Shown: positions 33,055-43,002, counted from the first letter of the stretch. The stretch: DNA of 64,000 nucleotides from Acidobacteriota bacterium (GCA_016208485.1 JACQXY010000019.1:38103-102102), one strand, 5' to 3'. A program made the numbers and translations. Notes: a model not told the origin generated them from the letters alone.

Positions 33055-33317
33055 CATTCGAAGGCGCGAAGATCAAGGAGCAAGGCGTCACGTTCGCTAT
33101 CGTCGTTGTGCGGCGTTCGGTCCTGAGTGATCCGACCAAGCGCAGCAATCTTGCCGACTCCTTCGCGGCGCAGGTATTCGGCCCGATTCCCGTTGTCCTC
33201 ATGGCTCAGGACAGCCGCGGGACACCAACGTACTGGGGTCGGCCCGATCTTGTTCGGTTCCTAGGCCGCGCTCCTCTCGAAGCTATTCCCTGGAAGACAT
33301 ACACGATCGCTGCCTAA
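33051..33317 (+). CDS. Small protein, unknown function
   Basis: An 88-aa protein with a predicted mixed alpha/beta fold: TFAIVVVRRSVL, a central helix KRSNLADSFAAQVFG, PIPVVLMAQDSRG as a strand, then a Trp/Arg-rich end. The ATGA overlap with the preceding gene suggests joint expression. An HNH nuclease gene begins 60 bp downstream in the same direction, so a three-gene unit is possible. Confidence 0.65.
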   Translation: MTFEGAKIKEQGVTFAIVVVRRSVLSDPTKRSNLADSFAAQVFGPIPVVLMAQDSRGTPTYWGRPDLVRFLGRAPLEAIPWKTYTIAA

Positions 33318-33377
33318 CCGGCCGATGCGAGATCGTCATCGCACAGTGCGGGGCGTTGCCTCGCGGACCCGCAACAG

Positions 33378-34397
33378 ATGGCTCGGATAAACCCCGGAAT
33401 CGAGTCCTGCGTTCTCTGTGGGATCCGCAAGCCGGAAACGTGGGAGCACATCCTTCCGGAGTCGCTCGGCGGTCGCCTCCAGAGTCTCATACTTTGCGGT
33501 CCGTGCAACCATGACGTGAGCGCGCCGTTGGTTGCGCAATTGACGCGCGATCCGAGCATCATCCTCGCCGTCGAGAATCTCAAGCGCGAGTTGCCGCGAC
33601 TTCATCAAGCCTTCACGAAGAACGTTTCGTATACCGCGCCTGGACCCGATGGCGCGCCTATCGTCGTCCGAGCAGACAAGCTGCGGGCGCGGCGGACTTC
33701 AGAGGGCACGTACCTGATCGACTCTCGGCGCGCCGCACGTCATCTTGCGAAACTACTGCGGAAGCGAGGCCTTCCAGAGGAGCACATCCAGACGAAGATC
33801 GCTGAGTTCGATTCTCTTGAGGACGGCGAGCCTCTTGAGATGGGAGCAGGGCTCCAGGTTCGGCGCTCCACCATTACGGAACTTGCCCCGAGTCTTCGAG
33901 ACGGATTCGTAGACGAACGATTCGCCGTCATGATCGCTCTCGAGTTCCTTTCCCTCCAACTCCCGGGAGCGGTTCAAACCCCTTACTTCGATCGTCTGCG
34001 CGCGTACGTCGCAGGCGGCGATCTACCGGCCATCTTGGAAGTGGAGAGGCTCACGACGAAGACGTACGCACCTTTCCATGGACTCCGCTGGCAGGGACAT
34101 GACGATATGCTCGAGTTCTTCATTCACCTTTTCGGGTGGCTGGTCTTCCGCGTTCGCTTCCACAAGATTCAGGTTCGAGGCCGCTTGGCCGCGTACTACG
34201 AAGAACTCAATTGGGTGCGGCTCTCGTGGAGTGATGCTCCAGCGGTTCGGCGGGCACCCTCAGTCACCTCAAGTGCGCATGCGACAATCGTCGCGATCGC
34301 GTCGTGTCGCCCCAAGGGCACGGTTCGAGCATCGCGCCGGTTCTCGTCCGAACTAGCATCCGTATGCGATAGTAGATCGGTACGAGAACGCGGATGA
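33378..34397 (+). CDS. HNH-family endonuclease, C-terminus possibly altered
   Basis: A 339-aa protein. The N-terminal HNH/zinc site is SCVLCGIRKPETWEHILPES (first Cys pair and the HNH His) followed by LCGPCNHDVSAPL (second Cys pair and Asn). Residues about 60-280 are a helical region of unknown role. After about residue 285 (ELNWVRLSW) the sequence becomes Ser/Arg/Ala-rich and unlike the rest, suggesting a frameshift or fusion with foreign sequence near 34225. It would cleave or nick DNA, and its setting fits a defence role. Confidence 0.7.
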   Translation: MARINPGIESCVLCGIRKPETWEHILPESLGGRLQSLILCGPCNHDVSAPLVAQLTRDPSIILAVENLKRELPRLHQAFTKNVSYTAPGPDGAPIVVRADKLRARRTSEGTYLIDSRRAARHLAKLLRKRGLPEEHIQTKIAEFDSLEDGEPLEMGAGLQVRRSTITELAPSLRDGFVDERFAVMIALEFLSLQLPGAVQTPYFDRLRAYVAGGDLPAILEVERLTTKTYAPFHGLRWQGHDDMLEFFIHLFGWLVFRVRFHKIQVRGRLAAYYEELNWVRLSWSDAPAVRRAPSVTSSAHATIVAIASCRPKGTVRASRRFSSELASVCDSRSVRERG

Positions 34398-34547
34398 GCT
34401 GGTCGCGGCTCCCTTCGTCCATGGCGGGGTAGAGCGCCTGGGCGGCCCCGAGCGGGCGCGTCCAAACACCGCGCGCCCGCGCGCCGCCGAGGCGCACCCC
34501 GACCGGATAGTCACGGGGGGGCGGATCCGCCCTCATCTCGTGCGCCG

Positions 34548-35015
34548 AGCAGGCCTGGCGAAACAGTTCTCCCCGTTTTGGAAGCCGCGCACATCCGCCC
34601 CTACGAAGAAGGCGGTGAGCACCGCATCGCCAACGGGTTGCTGCTGCGCAGCGATCTGCACACGTTGTTCGACAAGGGCTACGTGACCGTGACGCCGGAG
34701 CACCGCATGGAGGTCAGTCGCCGGCTCGAAACCGAGTTCGACAACGGCAAGGAGTACCTCGCGCTGCACGGCCGAGCGATTGGCCTTCCTCGTGAGGCCG
34801 GCGATCGGCCGGCGCGCGAGTTCCTCGAGTGGCACAACGAGAACCGCTTCGTTGCGTTGGGGACCGGGGGATCACTCCGAGCGACCGCGCGCGCGAGCGC
34901 TTCTCTAGGGGAAGGGCAGAGCGAACACGAAGAGCGGGGGGACGCGCGAGCCGATTCTGGGCGTGAAACGGGGAGGGAACGGCTATCATCTCGCGCTCGC
35001 CTGTCTCGGAGCTGA
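34548..35015 (+). pseudogene. C-terminal fragment of a second HNH endonuclease
   Basis: The frame gives GETVLPVLEAAHIRPYEEGG, then HRIANGLLLRSDLHTLFDKGY and FDNGKEYLALHG, the characteristic C-terminal HNH core of a common restriction-like endonuclease family. The preceding part, which should contain the first Cys/Arg-rich motif, is missing or out of frame in the 180 bp upstream. The end after EWHNENRF runs on into low-complexity residues. Probably non-functional; a TTG at 34578 is the first possible start of the intact segment. Confidence 0.6.
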
Positions 35016-35234
35016 CTCCGAGTCGCCTCCCGCGGCTGACCGCGCGTGGGTACCGTACCCTCCCCGGCGCAACACCTAGCTTTTCAAGGCTCTCCTTCGA
35101 AGATACCACTCCGTGGCCGGAGCGCAAGGGCGGAACGGCCTAGATCTTGGGAAGTTCCTGACGAGCGCCTCGGAACGGCCGCCGGCGCGCGCTGGTGGCC
35201 CCGCAAAGTCCCGGAAAAGTCCTGGAAACCGCTC

Positions 35235-35270
35235 GGAAGGCGCCCCGGAAGGCGCCCCGGAAGGCGCCCC
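35235..35270. repeat. Three tandem 12-bp repeats (GGAAGGCGCCCC)
   Basis: Three perfect consecutive copies immediately downstream of the HAD phosphatase stop codon. Each contains the palindrome GGCGCC, so the array could fold and act as a 3' boundary element. Confidence 0.8.
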
Positions 35271-35272
35271 GG

Positions 35273-36070
35273 TCAGGCGGCGCGCTGCTCGCTCCGCCGC
35301 CTCATCCAGACCCACGCGAGCAGGAGCAGCACGCCCCCGGCGGCGAGTGCGGCGTTGGTTCGGGTGGGCTTGGGCACGCTCGACGCGATGCGGCTCCGGA
35401 TGGACACCGGGCGCTTGAACTCGATCACGGGCCACTCCCGCTCGGCGGCGACCTTGCGAAGCTCCTTGTCGGGGTTCACCGCGTGAGGATGCCCGACGGC
35501 CTCCAGCATCGGCAGGTCGGTGAACGAGTCGGAGTAGGCGTAGGACCGCGCGAGGTCGATACCGTAGCGCTCCGCGTGCTCCTCGATCGCCTGCCGTTTC
35601 CCCTCGCCCTGGCAGTAGAAATCCAGCTCGCCGGTGTAGCGGCCGTCGTCGTCGACTCGCGCGCGAGAGGCGATCACGTGCGGCACGCCGATGTAGGAGG
35701 CGAGCGGGCGCACGATCTCCTCGGCGGAGCTGGACACGATGTAGACGCGCCGGCCGGCCTCTCGGTGCGTGTGGATGAGGTCGATCGCCTCCTGGAAGAT
35801 GATCGGGTCGATGATCTCCGTGAGGGTCTCGCGCACGAGCGCCTCGATGCGCTCCTTGTCCCACCCCTTGGTCAGCTCGAGGAGCGCGACCCGCATCTTC
35901 TCCATCTTGGACTCGTCGGCCCCGAACAGGTGGTAGATGAGCTGCCCGTACATCCCCTTGATGATCATCGCGCGCGAGATCATCCCCTCCTTGAAGAGGG
36001 GCCGGCCGAACGCGAGCGTCGAGGACCGCGCGATGACGGTCTTGTCGAGGTCGAAGAAGGCGGCGTCCAT
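35273..36070 (-). CDS. HAD-IB family phosphatase (SerB-like) with C-terminal membrane helix
   Basis: A 265-aa hydrolase of the haloacid dehalogenase superfamily, subfamily IB. Motif I is AAFFDLDKTV (nucleophile and acid/base Asp), motif II VYIVSSSAEE, and motif III/IV YAYSDSFTDLPML. The PSP-like cap lies between I and II. A C-terminal hydrophobic helix (ALAAGGVLLLLAWVW) followed by RMRRRS anchors it to the membrane. Related proteins act on phosphoserine or on lipid phosphates such as lysophosphatidic acid; the anchor favours a lipid-type substrate, by inference. Confidence 0.88.
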   Translation of the reverse strand: MDAAFFDLDKTVIARSSTLAFGRPLFKEGMISRAMIIKGMYGQLIYHLFGADESKMEKMRVALLELTKGWDKERIEALVRETLTEIIDPIIFQEAIDLIHTHREAGRRVYIVSSSAEEIVRPLASYIGVPHVIASRARVDDDGRYTGELDFYCQGEGKRQAIEEHAERYGIDLARSYAYSDSFTDLPMLEAVGHPHAVNPDKELRKVAAEREWPVIEFKRPVSIRSRIASSVPKPTRTNAALAAGGVLLLLAWVWMRRRSEQRAA

Positions 36071-36126
36071 CGCACGAGATCGTAGCGGGTGGGGCGTCCT
36101 TTGGGGGGAGGAGTTCTCTGTGCCCC

Positions 36127-36414
36127 TCAGGCGGCCCGCGCGCGCCCGGCGTGGAACTCGTCGAACCCGCCGAAGTGCGCGAGGCGCACGCGCGCGGCGA
36201 TGCTCGCCAGGACGTCGAGCCCGCCCACGGCGAAGGTGAGCGACCAGCCGGCGACGGCCGGCGCGCGGGACAGCTCGGCGCCCGCCGCGAAGCCGGCGAG
36301 GAAGGCGACCTCGTACATCGCGAACGCGAGGACCGGCACGACGGTGGGGAGATCGACCGCGCAGGCCGGCCTGCCGGCGCCATTCCCCCACGCGATCGCG
36401 CGGATCGAGAACAT
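36127..36414 (-). CDS. Small membrane protein, unknown function
   Basis: A 95-aa protein with two predicted helices (LPTVVPVLAFAMYEVAFLAG and GWSLTFAVGGLDVLASIAA). The ATG at 36414, or GTG at 36417, is preceded by GAGG. It lies upstream of the HAD phosphatase on the same strand with a 56-bp gap and may be cotranscribed. Not recognised as a named family. Confidence 0.5.
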   Translation of the reverse strand: MFSIRAIAWGNGAGRPACAVDLPTVVPVLAFAMYEVAFLAGFAAGAELSRAPAVAGWSLTFAVGGLDVLASIAARVRLAHFGGFDEFHAGRARAA

Positions 36415-36527
36415 CACCTCATGCGGCTCGAGCCGGTCGCCGGGCCTTCCCGGGGGCTTCCCGCGTCCTAGAATCGGGCCCTTCCCGCGCCGGTCCTTCC
36501 CACGGTCCTTCGTCCCCGGAGGCATGA

Positions 36528-37631
36528 GTGGAGAACGTCCGCGTGGTGCTTGCCCACGACGATCCCCGGTTGCGCGAGGAGATGGCGCTGCTTCTCGAGG
36601 CCGCGCCCGACATCTTGGTCGCGAGCCTGTCGCCCGAGTCGGCGACCGGGGGAGAGGTGGTGGTGGCCGGCGGCGAGGCCCTTGCGCGGATCGCCGCGCG
36701 CGCCGGAGGTCCCGGGCCGGCCCTTCCGCTCGTCGCCCTCGCCGGTGGCGACGCGATCGGGGCGGCGCGCGCCGCGCTTGCGGCCGGCGCGCACGACATC
36801 CTTCGCTGGCCGGCCGACCGGGACCGGCTGCCGGAGGCGGTCCGCGAGGCGGCCGGCTCCCCGCGCGCGGAGCCGGCGGAGGTCGGGCGCGCCGCGGCGG
36901 TCCTGTCGGCGCGAGGCGGCGCCGGCGCGACGACCTTCGCGGCCGCTCTGGCGGGCGCGTTCGCGTCCGGGCCTGCCGGGGCGACCGTCCGGGGGTTCGC
37001 CGCGGCCCCCGGCGCGGGGTCCGGCGGGGGCCCCGCGCGCCACCGCGCGGTGATCCTCCTCGACCTCGACCCCGCGGGCGGCGGGCAGGCGAGGTTCGCG
37101 CCCGAGCCGCCGTCGCGCACGCGCGCGGACCTCGATCGCCTTGTGCCGAACCTTCCCGCCGAGGCGCTCCGGGCGGTGCTCGCCCCGCATCTGAGCGGCG
37201 CCCTCGCGCTCTACGCGCCCGAGCGCCCGTCTCCGCTCGCTCCGGAGGCGGCCAGGGCGCTCCTCGGGGCGGCACGGAGCCTCGCCGCGGTCGTGGTGGC
37301 GGACCTCGGCCGGGGCACCGGCCCCGGCGCGGAGGCGGCCGCGGTGGCGTGTGACGCCCGCGTAGTGCTTGCGACCGAGGGCGGGGCGCGGGGCGTCCTC
37401 GCGCTGTCCGACCGGATCGGCGCGTCGTTCGACCTGGTCTTCTGGGGCAGCGGCGCGGCCGCGCGCGACCTTTCGAAGGCGCTCGGGCTGGAGCCGCTCG
37501 CCGCGTTCAGGGGCCGGGCGCTCGGGCCGCTCGCCCAGTTCCGGACGGGCGCGACCGGGTCGCGATCCGGCCTCGCGCGCGCGGCCCGGCGGACCGCCGC
37601 GGCGCTCGAGGAGCGGTGGGGGAGCCTGTGA
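36528..37631 (+). CDS. TadZ/CpaE-like (Ssd-type) pilus assembly ATPase homologue
   Basis: A 367-aa protein at the head of a Tad cluster. The first 105 residues form a receiver-like domain (VRVVLAHDDPRLREEM, then a phosphoacceptor-less core). Residues about 120-340 have a MinD/ParA-like fold (VLSARGGAGATTFAAALA as a deviant Walker A, VILLDLDPAGGG). The deviant P-loop lacks the usual Lys, as in some Ssd/CpaE-like proteins, so ATP use is uncertain. It likely positions the pilus at the cell pole. The GTG at 36528 follows GGAGG, and it overlaps the next gene by 4 bp. Confidence 0.8.
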   Translation: MENVRVVLAHDDPRLREEMALLLEAAPDILVASLSPESATGGEVVVAGGEALARIAARAGGPGPALPLVALAGGDAIGAARAALAAGAHDILRWPADRDRLPEAVREAAGSPRAEPAEVGRAAAVLSARGGAGATTFAAALAGAFASGPAGATVRGFAAAPGAGSGGGPARHRAVILLDLDPAGGGQARFAPEPPSRTRADLDRLVPNLPAEALRAVLAPHLSGALALYAPERPSPLAPEAARALLGAARSLAAVVVADLGRGTGPGAEAAAVACDARVVLATEGGARGVLALSDRIGASFDLVFWGSGAAARDLSKALGLEPLAAFRGRALGPLAQFRTGATGSRSGLARAARRTAAALEERWGSL

Positions 37632-38800
37632 GACAGGACCCGGAGCCGCGCGGCGCCGAGCGCCCGGCCGAGCTGCGCGCGCGGGCGCGCGCCTGGCTCC
37701 TCGCGCGTTCCCCGGAGGCGCTCGAGGCTCCGAGCCGCTGGGAGCGCCGGGTGCGGGTTCGCGAGGCCGTCGCGCGATTCCTCTTGGAGGACGGTCTGCC
37801 GCTCGGCGAGCGCGAGACGGCGCGGCTCGTGCGTGAGCTGTCCGACGAGATCACCGGGCTCGGGCCGCTCGAGCCCCTCCTCCGGGACCCGTCGGTGACC
37901 GAGGTGATGGTGAACGGGCCCGATCGCGTCTACGTCGAGCGCGCCGGCAGGATCGAGCCGGCCGGCGTGCGCCTGGACGATGCGGCCGCCGTGCGCCATC
38001 TGATCGATCGGATCGTCGCTCCACTCGGCCTCCGGGTGGACGAGAGTGCGCCCTGGGTCGACGCGCGACTTCCGGACGGGTCGCGCGTTCACGCGATCGT
38101 CCCGCCGCTCGCGCTCACCGGCCCGACCCTCACGATCCGCAAGTTCCCGGCGAGCCCGATGGCCGAAGGCGACCTCGTCGCGCTCGGAAGCCTCACGCCG
38201 GCGACGGCGGCGCTCCTGCGCGAGGCGGTGCGCGCGCGCCGCAATCTCATCGTGTCGGGCGGGACCGGCGCGGGGAAGACGACGCTCCTGAACGTCCTCA
38301 GCGCGCACATCCCAGGCGGCGAGCGGATCGTCACGATCGAGGACGCCGCGGAGCTGCGTCTCGCCCAGGAGCACGTCGTCGCGCTCGAGGCTCGCCCGCC
38401 GAACGTGGAGGGCCGTGGCGCGGTCGCGATCCGCGACCTCGTCCGCAACGCGCTCCGTATGAGGCCCGACCGGATCGTGGTGGGGGAGGTTCGCGGCGCC
38501 GAGGCGCTCGACATGCTCCAGGCGATGAACACCGGGCACGACGGCTCGATGTCCACCGCGCACGCGAACTCACCGCGCGATTTGATCGTGAGGCTCGAGG
38601 CGATGGCGCTGATGGGGGCCGCGGAGGTCCCCGCCGCGGCGGTGCGCCGCATGATCGGCGCTGCGCTCGACCTCGTCGTACACGTGGCGCGCGGCCAGGA
38701 CGGCGTGCGCCGGGTCGTCGAGGTGGCCGAGGTGCATGCGCGCGGAGATGAGATCGAGACGCACCCGCTGCTCTCGGAGGAACCCGCGTGCGCCGGCTGA
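37628..38800 (+). CDS. cpaF: Tad secretion ATPase (CpaF/TadA family)
   Basis: A 390-aa hexameric ATPase that powers assembly of Flp-type pili at the inner membrane. Features in order are the N-terminal domain with GLGPLEPLLRDPSVTEVMVN, IRKFPASPM, Walker A SGGTGAGKTTLLN (about 212-224), the Asp box ERIVTIEDAAEL, Walker B RPDRIVVGEVRG, and the His box STAHANSPRDLI. The GTG at 37628 overlaps the preceding stop; a GTG at 37616 is possible. It overlaps the TadB gene by 13 bp. Confidence 0.92.
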   Translation: MRQDPEPRGAERPAELRARARAWLLARSPEALEAPSRWERRVRVREAVARFLLEDGLPLGERETARLVRELSDEITGLGPLEPLLRDPSVTEVMVNGPDRVYVERAGRIEPAGVRLDDAAAVRHLIDRIVAPLGLRVDESAPWVDARLPDGSRVHAIVPPLALTGPTLTIRKFPASPMAEGDLVALGSLTPATAALLREAVRARRNLIVSGGTGAGKTTLLNVLSAHIPGGERIVTIEDAAELRLAQEHVVALEARPPNVEGRGAVAIRDLVRNALRMRPDRIVVGEVRGAEALDMLQAMNTGHDGSMSTAHANSPRDLIVRLEAMALMGAAEVPAAAVRRMIGAALDLVVHVARGQDGVRRVVEVAEVHARGDEIETHPLLSEEPACAG

Positions 38801-39486
38801 GAGGCGCTCCGGCGCGCGCGACACTCGGCGCGCTCGCCGGGTTCGCGCTCGCCGGGTTCGCGCTCGCCGGTCTCCCCGGGGCGGCGCTCGGGGGCGCGGG
38901 CGGCGCGGTCTGGCCGGCCTACGCGCGCCGGCGCGCCGAGCGCGCCCGGCCCGGCCTGATCGAAGCGGAGCTTCCCGACGCGCTCGCGACCATGGCCGCG
39001 GTGCTGCGGGCCGGACACAGCCTGCCCCAAGCGCTTCTCGCGGCCCGCGACGCCGCGCGCCCGCCCCTTCGAGGGGTGCTTCACGAGGCCGTCCGGCGGC
39101 AGGAGGTCGGCGGATCACTCGACGAGGCGATCGAGGCACTGCAGGCCGGCTGCCCTGCCGGGGCGGGGCGCCTGGTGGGGCTCGCTCTGCGTGTCGGTCG
39201 CGTCTCCTCCGGGGAGATTGCGCGCGTGCTCGAGGGAGTGGCGGCGACTCTCGTCGATCGGGCCCGCACGGCCGCGGAGCGCCGCGCCGCGACCGCCGAG
39301 GCGCGCTTGTCGGCCGCGGTGGTGGCGGGAATGCCGCCGGTGTTCTTCCTCCTCGTCGGGGCGCGCTCGAGCGAGGTGACGGCGGTTCTGTTCGGCACTC
39401 CGGCGGGGTGGGCGGCGCTTGGGCTCGGGGTCGCGCTCGAGGTGGTGGGGATCCTGTGGGTGCGGCGGCTCGTGGGGGAGCGATGA
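38788..39486 (+). CDS. tadB: Tad pilus inner-membrane protein TadB-like (type II secretion F domain)
   Basis: A 232-aa membrane platform protein. N-terminal hydrophobic segments are followed by the GspF/T2SSF domain (ELPDALATMAAVLRAGHSLPQAL, then VGLALRVGRVSSGEIARVLEGVA) and C-terminal helices. The GTG start lies inside the end of cpaF with CGGAGG upstream, and its stop overlaps the next gene by 4 bp. Confidence 0.85.
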   Translation: MRRLRGAPARATLGALAGFALAGFALAGLPGAALGGAGGAVWPAYARRRAERARPGLIEAELPDALATMAAVLRAGHSLPQALLAARDAARPPLRGVLHEAVRRQEVGGSLDEAIEALQAGCPAGAGRLVGLALRVGRVSSGEIARVLEGVAATLVDRARTAAERRAATAEARLSAAVVAGMPPVFFLLVGARSSEVTAVLFGTPAGWAALGLGVALEVVGILWVRRLVGER

Positions 39487-40250
39487 GCCTGCGCGCGGCG
39501 ACCCGCGCGCGCCGGCCGCGGGCGGGGCGCGCGCGCCTCTCCCGGCCACGCGCGCGCCTCTCCCGGCCACGCGCGCGGCTCTCTTGGCCCCGCGCGCTGC
39601 GCGATCGGGCCACCGCGCGGGCCGAGCCGGGGCGCGAGGCGGACCTGCTCGCCCGCTGCGGCAGGCAGGCGGCGCTCGGGCTCGTGGCCGGGGCCGCGCT
39701 CCTTCCGGGGCGCGCGGTCGTGGCGGCGGTCGCCGGGGCCGCGCTCGGCTGGAGGCTCGCCGAGGAGGGCGCGCGCCGGGCGGCCGAGCGGGAGGCCCGG
39801 GCAACGGACCGCGCGCTCGCCGATGTGCTCGACCTGATGGTGGCCTGTGTGCTCGCCGGGATGAGCCCGGAGCGCGCGCTGCGTCTGATCGCCCCCGCCG
39901 AGGAGGGGCGTCTCGGCGAGGCGATCCGCGCCGCGGTCGGGACGCTCGACCTCGGCGCGCCCCGCGCGGAGGCGTACGCGATCCTCGCCGAGCGTGCCGG
40001 CGGGCGGGAGGCGGCGCGCCTGGCCGCCTGCCTCGAGCGCGCGGAGCGTTTCGGGACCCCGGTGTCGCGGGCGCTCGGGTCTCATGCGCGGGACGTGCGC
40101 GCGCGGGCGCGCGCCGAGGCCGAGGCCGAGGCCCGCACCGCGCCGGTCCGCCTGCTCTTCCCGCTCGGGCTCTGCTTCCTGCCGGCGTTCGTGCTTCTCA
40201 CGATCGTTCCCCTGGTGCTGTCGGCGATCCGCTCGCTCCGGGGGATCTGA
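39483..40250 (+). CDS. tadC: Tad pilus inner-membrane protein TadC-like
   Basis: A 255-aa second platform protein. The T2SSF domain spans about 110-230 (ALADVLDLMVACVLAGMSPERAL, then EAARLAACLERAERFGTPVSRAL) with the hydrophobic C-terminus FPLGLCFLPAFVLLTIVPL. The N-terminal 45 residues contain an Arg-rich repeat, RARLSRP three times, encoded by near-identical 21-bp DNA units at about 39525-39590. These lie before the first membrane segment and may be a recent slippage product. Confidence 0.85.
   Translation: MSLRAATRARRPRAGRARLSRPRARLSRPRARLSWPRALRDRATARAEPGREADLLARCGRQAALGLVAGAALLPGRAVVAAVAGAALGWRLAEEGARRAAEREARATDRALADVLDLMVACVLAGMSPERALRLIAPAEEGRLGEAIRAAVGTLDLGAPRAEAYAILAERAGGREAARLAACLERAERFGTPVSRALGSHARDVRARARAEAEAEARTAPVRLLFPLGLCFLPAFVLLTIVPLVLSAIRSLRGI
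39525..39590 (+). repeat. 21-bp imperfect tandem repeat in the TadC coding region
   Basis: Three copies of a GC-rich 21-bp unit encoding the RARLSRP heptad. The third copy is diverged. The length is a multiple of three, so the frame is kept. Confidence 0.75.
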
Positions 40251-40274
40251 CATGCCCGCGAGAGGAGGTGGTTG

Positions 40275-40463
40275 ATGATGAGGGTCTTTCGGAGGGTGCT
40301 GTCTCGCCTGTGGGGCGAGCCCGGCCAGGCGACGGCCGAGTACACGCTCGTCACGCTGGTTGCGGCGACGATGGCACTCCTGCTGCTGAACTGGATCAAG
40401 GGCGGCGCGGTGACGAGCTTCTTCCAGACGATCTTCGACAAGGTCGTGGCGCTGTTCGCCTAG
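40275..40463 (+). CDS. DUF4244 Flp-like pilin or TadE-like small membrane protein
   Basis: A 62-aa protein with GQATAEYTLVTLVAATMALLLL, the pilin-type motif with Glu at position 5 of the hydrophobic segment that marks DUF4244. Cleavage before the hydrophobic stretch by a prepilin peptidase would give the mature subunit. AGGAGG lies 6 bases before the ATG at 40275. It ends the first Tad cluster and is the probable major structural subunit, by inference from its place. Confidence 0.85.
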   Translation: MMRVFRRVLSRLWGEPGQATAEYTLVTLVAATMALLLLNWIKGGAVTSFFQTIFDKVVALFA

Positions 40464-40574
40464 AACTCGCGAGTCGCCGCTCGGCGTCGCGCCGGGTGCG
40501 GCCGCTGTGTTCGCCGGCGGGCGGGGAGGGCACCCGCTCTCCCCGCCCGCTCCCCCTCCGCGGAGCGGGGCCGG

Positions 40575-40808
40575 TTGGACCTGCCGCGCGCTCCGGATCG
40601 CTTCGTTCCGGAGCAGATTCGCGAGAACGGGTTCGGGGTGCTCCCGCTGCAGCTCGCGCACGCGCACGCGCTCGCGGTCGCGGCGCTCCCGGACCGTCAC
40701 CGGGACCCCTTCGATCGGCTGCTGGTGGCCCAGTGGATGGTCGAGCGAGCTCCGATCGTGACGTCGGACCGCGCGCTCGCCGGCTACCCGATCAAGATCG
40801 TCTGGTAG
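40575..40808 (+). pseudogene. C-terminal fragment of a VapC-like PIN-domain toxin
   Basis: About 77 residues matching the second half of a PIN toxin: EQIRENGFGVLPLQLAHA, RDPFDRLLVAQWMVE with the conserved Asp, and VTSDRALAGYPIKIVW with the final acidic residue. The N-terminal Asp-containing strand and any antitoxin gene are absent upstream. A remnant. Confidence 0.65.
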
Positions 40809-40890
40809 GGCCGCCCCGGGGCCCGCGCGGGCACGGAGTCCCCCCGCGCGCGGGCCGTTCGGCATTTGGCCATCGGGTTGGTCACCTCTC

Positions 40891-40896
40891 TACAAT
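40891..40896 (+). promoter_or_regulatory. -10 box before citrate synthase
   Basis: TACAAT 50 bp upstream of the ATG at 40946. A TTGGCC at 40866-40871 is 19 bp away, slightly long, so only the -10 is reasonably supported. Confidence 0.4.
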
Positions 40897-40945
40897 CCAT
40901 GATGGACCGACCGTTTGAGGTCCCACACGGGCCAGGAGGTTCGTC

Positions 40946-42232
<1,287 letters not shown>

Positions 42233-42254
42233 GAGGGGCTCGGAGCAGAAGGTG

Positions 42255-42283
42255 TTGCAAGAGCGCTAGCATCGCGCTAGCGT
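42255..42283 (+). promoter_or_regulatory. Promoter and operator of the vapBC pair
   Basis: TTGCAA (42255-42260) and TAGCGT (42278-42283) are 17 bp apart. A palindrome with 7-bp arms CGCTAGC / GCTAGCG and a 5-bp spacer (42264-42282) fills the spacer and reaches into the -10. The ATG at 42290 is 7 bp after the -10, so the transcript is probably leaderless. Autorepression by the antitoxin is expected. Confidence 0.65.
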
Positions 42284-42289
42284 GCGGTT

Positions 42290-42529
42290 ATGAGCACGCT
42301 GCATGTCCGGAACGTTCCCGCCGAGATCTACGAGGATCTCCGCCGAGTCGCCGCGTCTCGCCGCACGTCGATCTCGGCTGAGGCCATACGGATCCTCCGC
42401 CGGGCGATGAGGGTCGATCGGGCGGGCGTTCGTGAGCTGCTCGACGAGGTCGATGCCGACCGACCGGTCGCGCGCCGGGGGGCTCCCTCCGCTGCCAGCC
42501 TGATTCGCGAGGATCGGGACGCTCGTTGA
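42290..42529 (+). CDS. vapB: Ribbon-helix-helix antitoxin (FitA/VapB type)
   Basis: A 79-aa protein whose first 45 residues form a ribbon-helix-helix DNA-binding fold (TLHVRNVPAEIYEDLRRVA, then SISAEAIRILRRAM). The C-terminal tail should bind and block the PIN toxin. Its stop overlaps the toxin start as TTGA. Confidence 0.85.
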   Translation: MSTLHVRNVPAEIYEDLRRVAASRRTSISAEAIRILRRAMRVDRAGVRELLDEVDADRPVARRGAPSAASLIREDRDAR

Positions 42530-43002
42530 GAGCGCGGCCGGCAGCCCTCGCCGGGCCGGCCGTCGTCGATGCGTCGGTGGTCGTCGAGTTCCTCGTCCGC
42601 CTGGCTCTCACCGAGCAGGCACGTGCCCTGTTCGCGCGAGTGGCCGGCGAGGACCCCGTGGAGCTCTGGGCTCCCGATCTCGTCTATGCCGAGTGCGCGT
42701 CGGCGCTGCGGAAGCTCGTGGCCCGCAAACACCTCGGCGCCGAGGATGGTCGCCGGGCGGTCGCGCGTCTGGGCAGGCTCCCGATCGCGGCGGTGGGCAC
42801 TTCGGCCCTATTGGATGAGGTCTGGGACCTGCGCGGCCACGTGACTCCCTACGACGCGTGCTACGTCGTGCTCGCCCGGCGGCTCGAGGCGCCGCTCGTG
42901 ACGGCCGACTCCCGCCTGGCCCGGACCCTCGCTCGTCTCGGCGACGCGGTCCTCCCGCTCGAGGAGATCGGCGCCGCCGGCAGGCCTCGGCAGGGGGGGT
43001 AG
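42526..43002 (+). CDS. vapC: PIN-domain ribonuclease toxin (VapC type)
   Basis: A 158-aa toxin expected to cleave tRNA or rRNA. All four acidic residues of the PIN site are present: VVDASVVVEF, YAECASALRK, TPYDACYVVLA and VTADSRLA. It starts with TTG at 42526, overlapping the antitoxin stop by 4 bp. Complete, unlike the fragment at 40.6 kb. Confidence 0.88.
   Translation: MRARPAALAGPAVVDASVVVEFLVRLALTEQARALFARVAGEDPVELWAPDLVYAECASALRKLVARKHLGAEDGRRAVARLGRLPIAAVGTSALLDEVWDLRGHVTPYDACYVVLARRLEAPLVTADSRLARTLARLGDAVLPLEEIGAAGRPRQGG

Noticed and set aside
34196..34536. Minus-strand frames with some protein-like sequence (such as GAAQALYPAMDEGSRDQL)
   Set aside because: No start, domain or neighbour supports a gene; it may be a fragment of an older gene between the two HNH segments, but I cannot name it.
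40808..40860. GC-rich inverted segments after the vapC fragment, as a terminator
   Set aside because: Arms can pair, but there is no T-tract and such GC inverted segments are common by chance in this genome.
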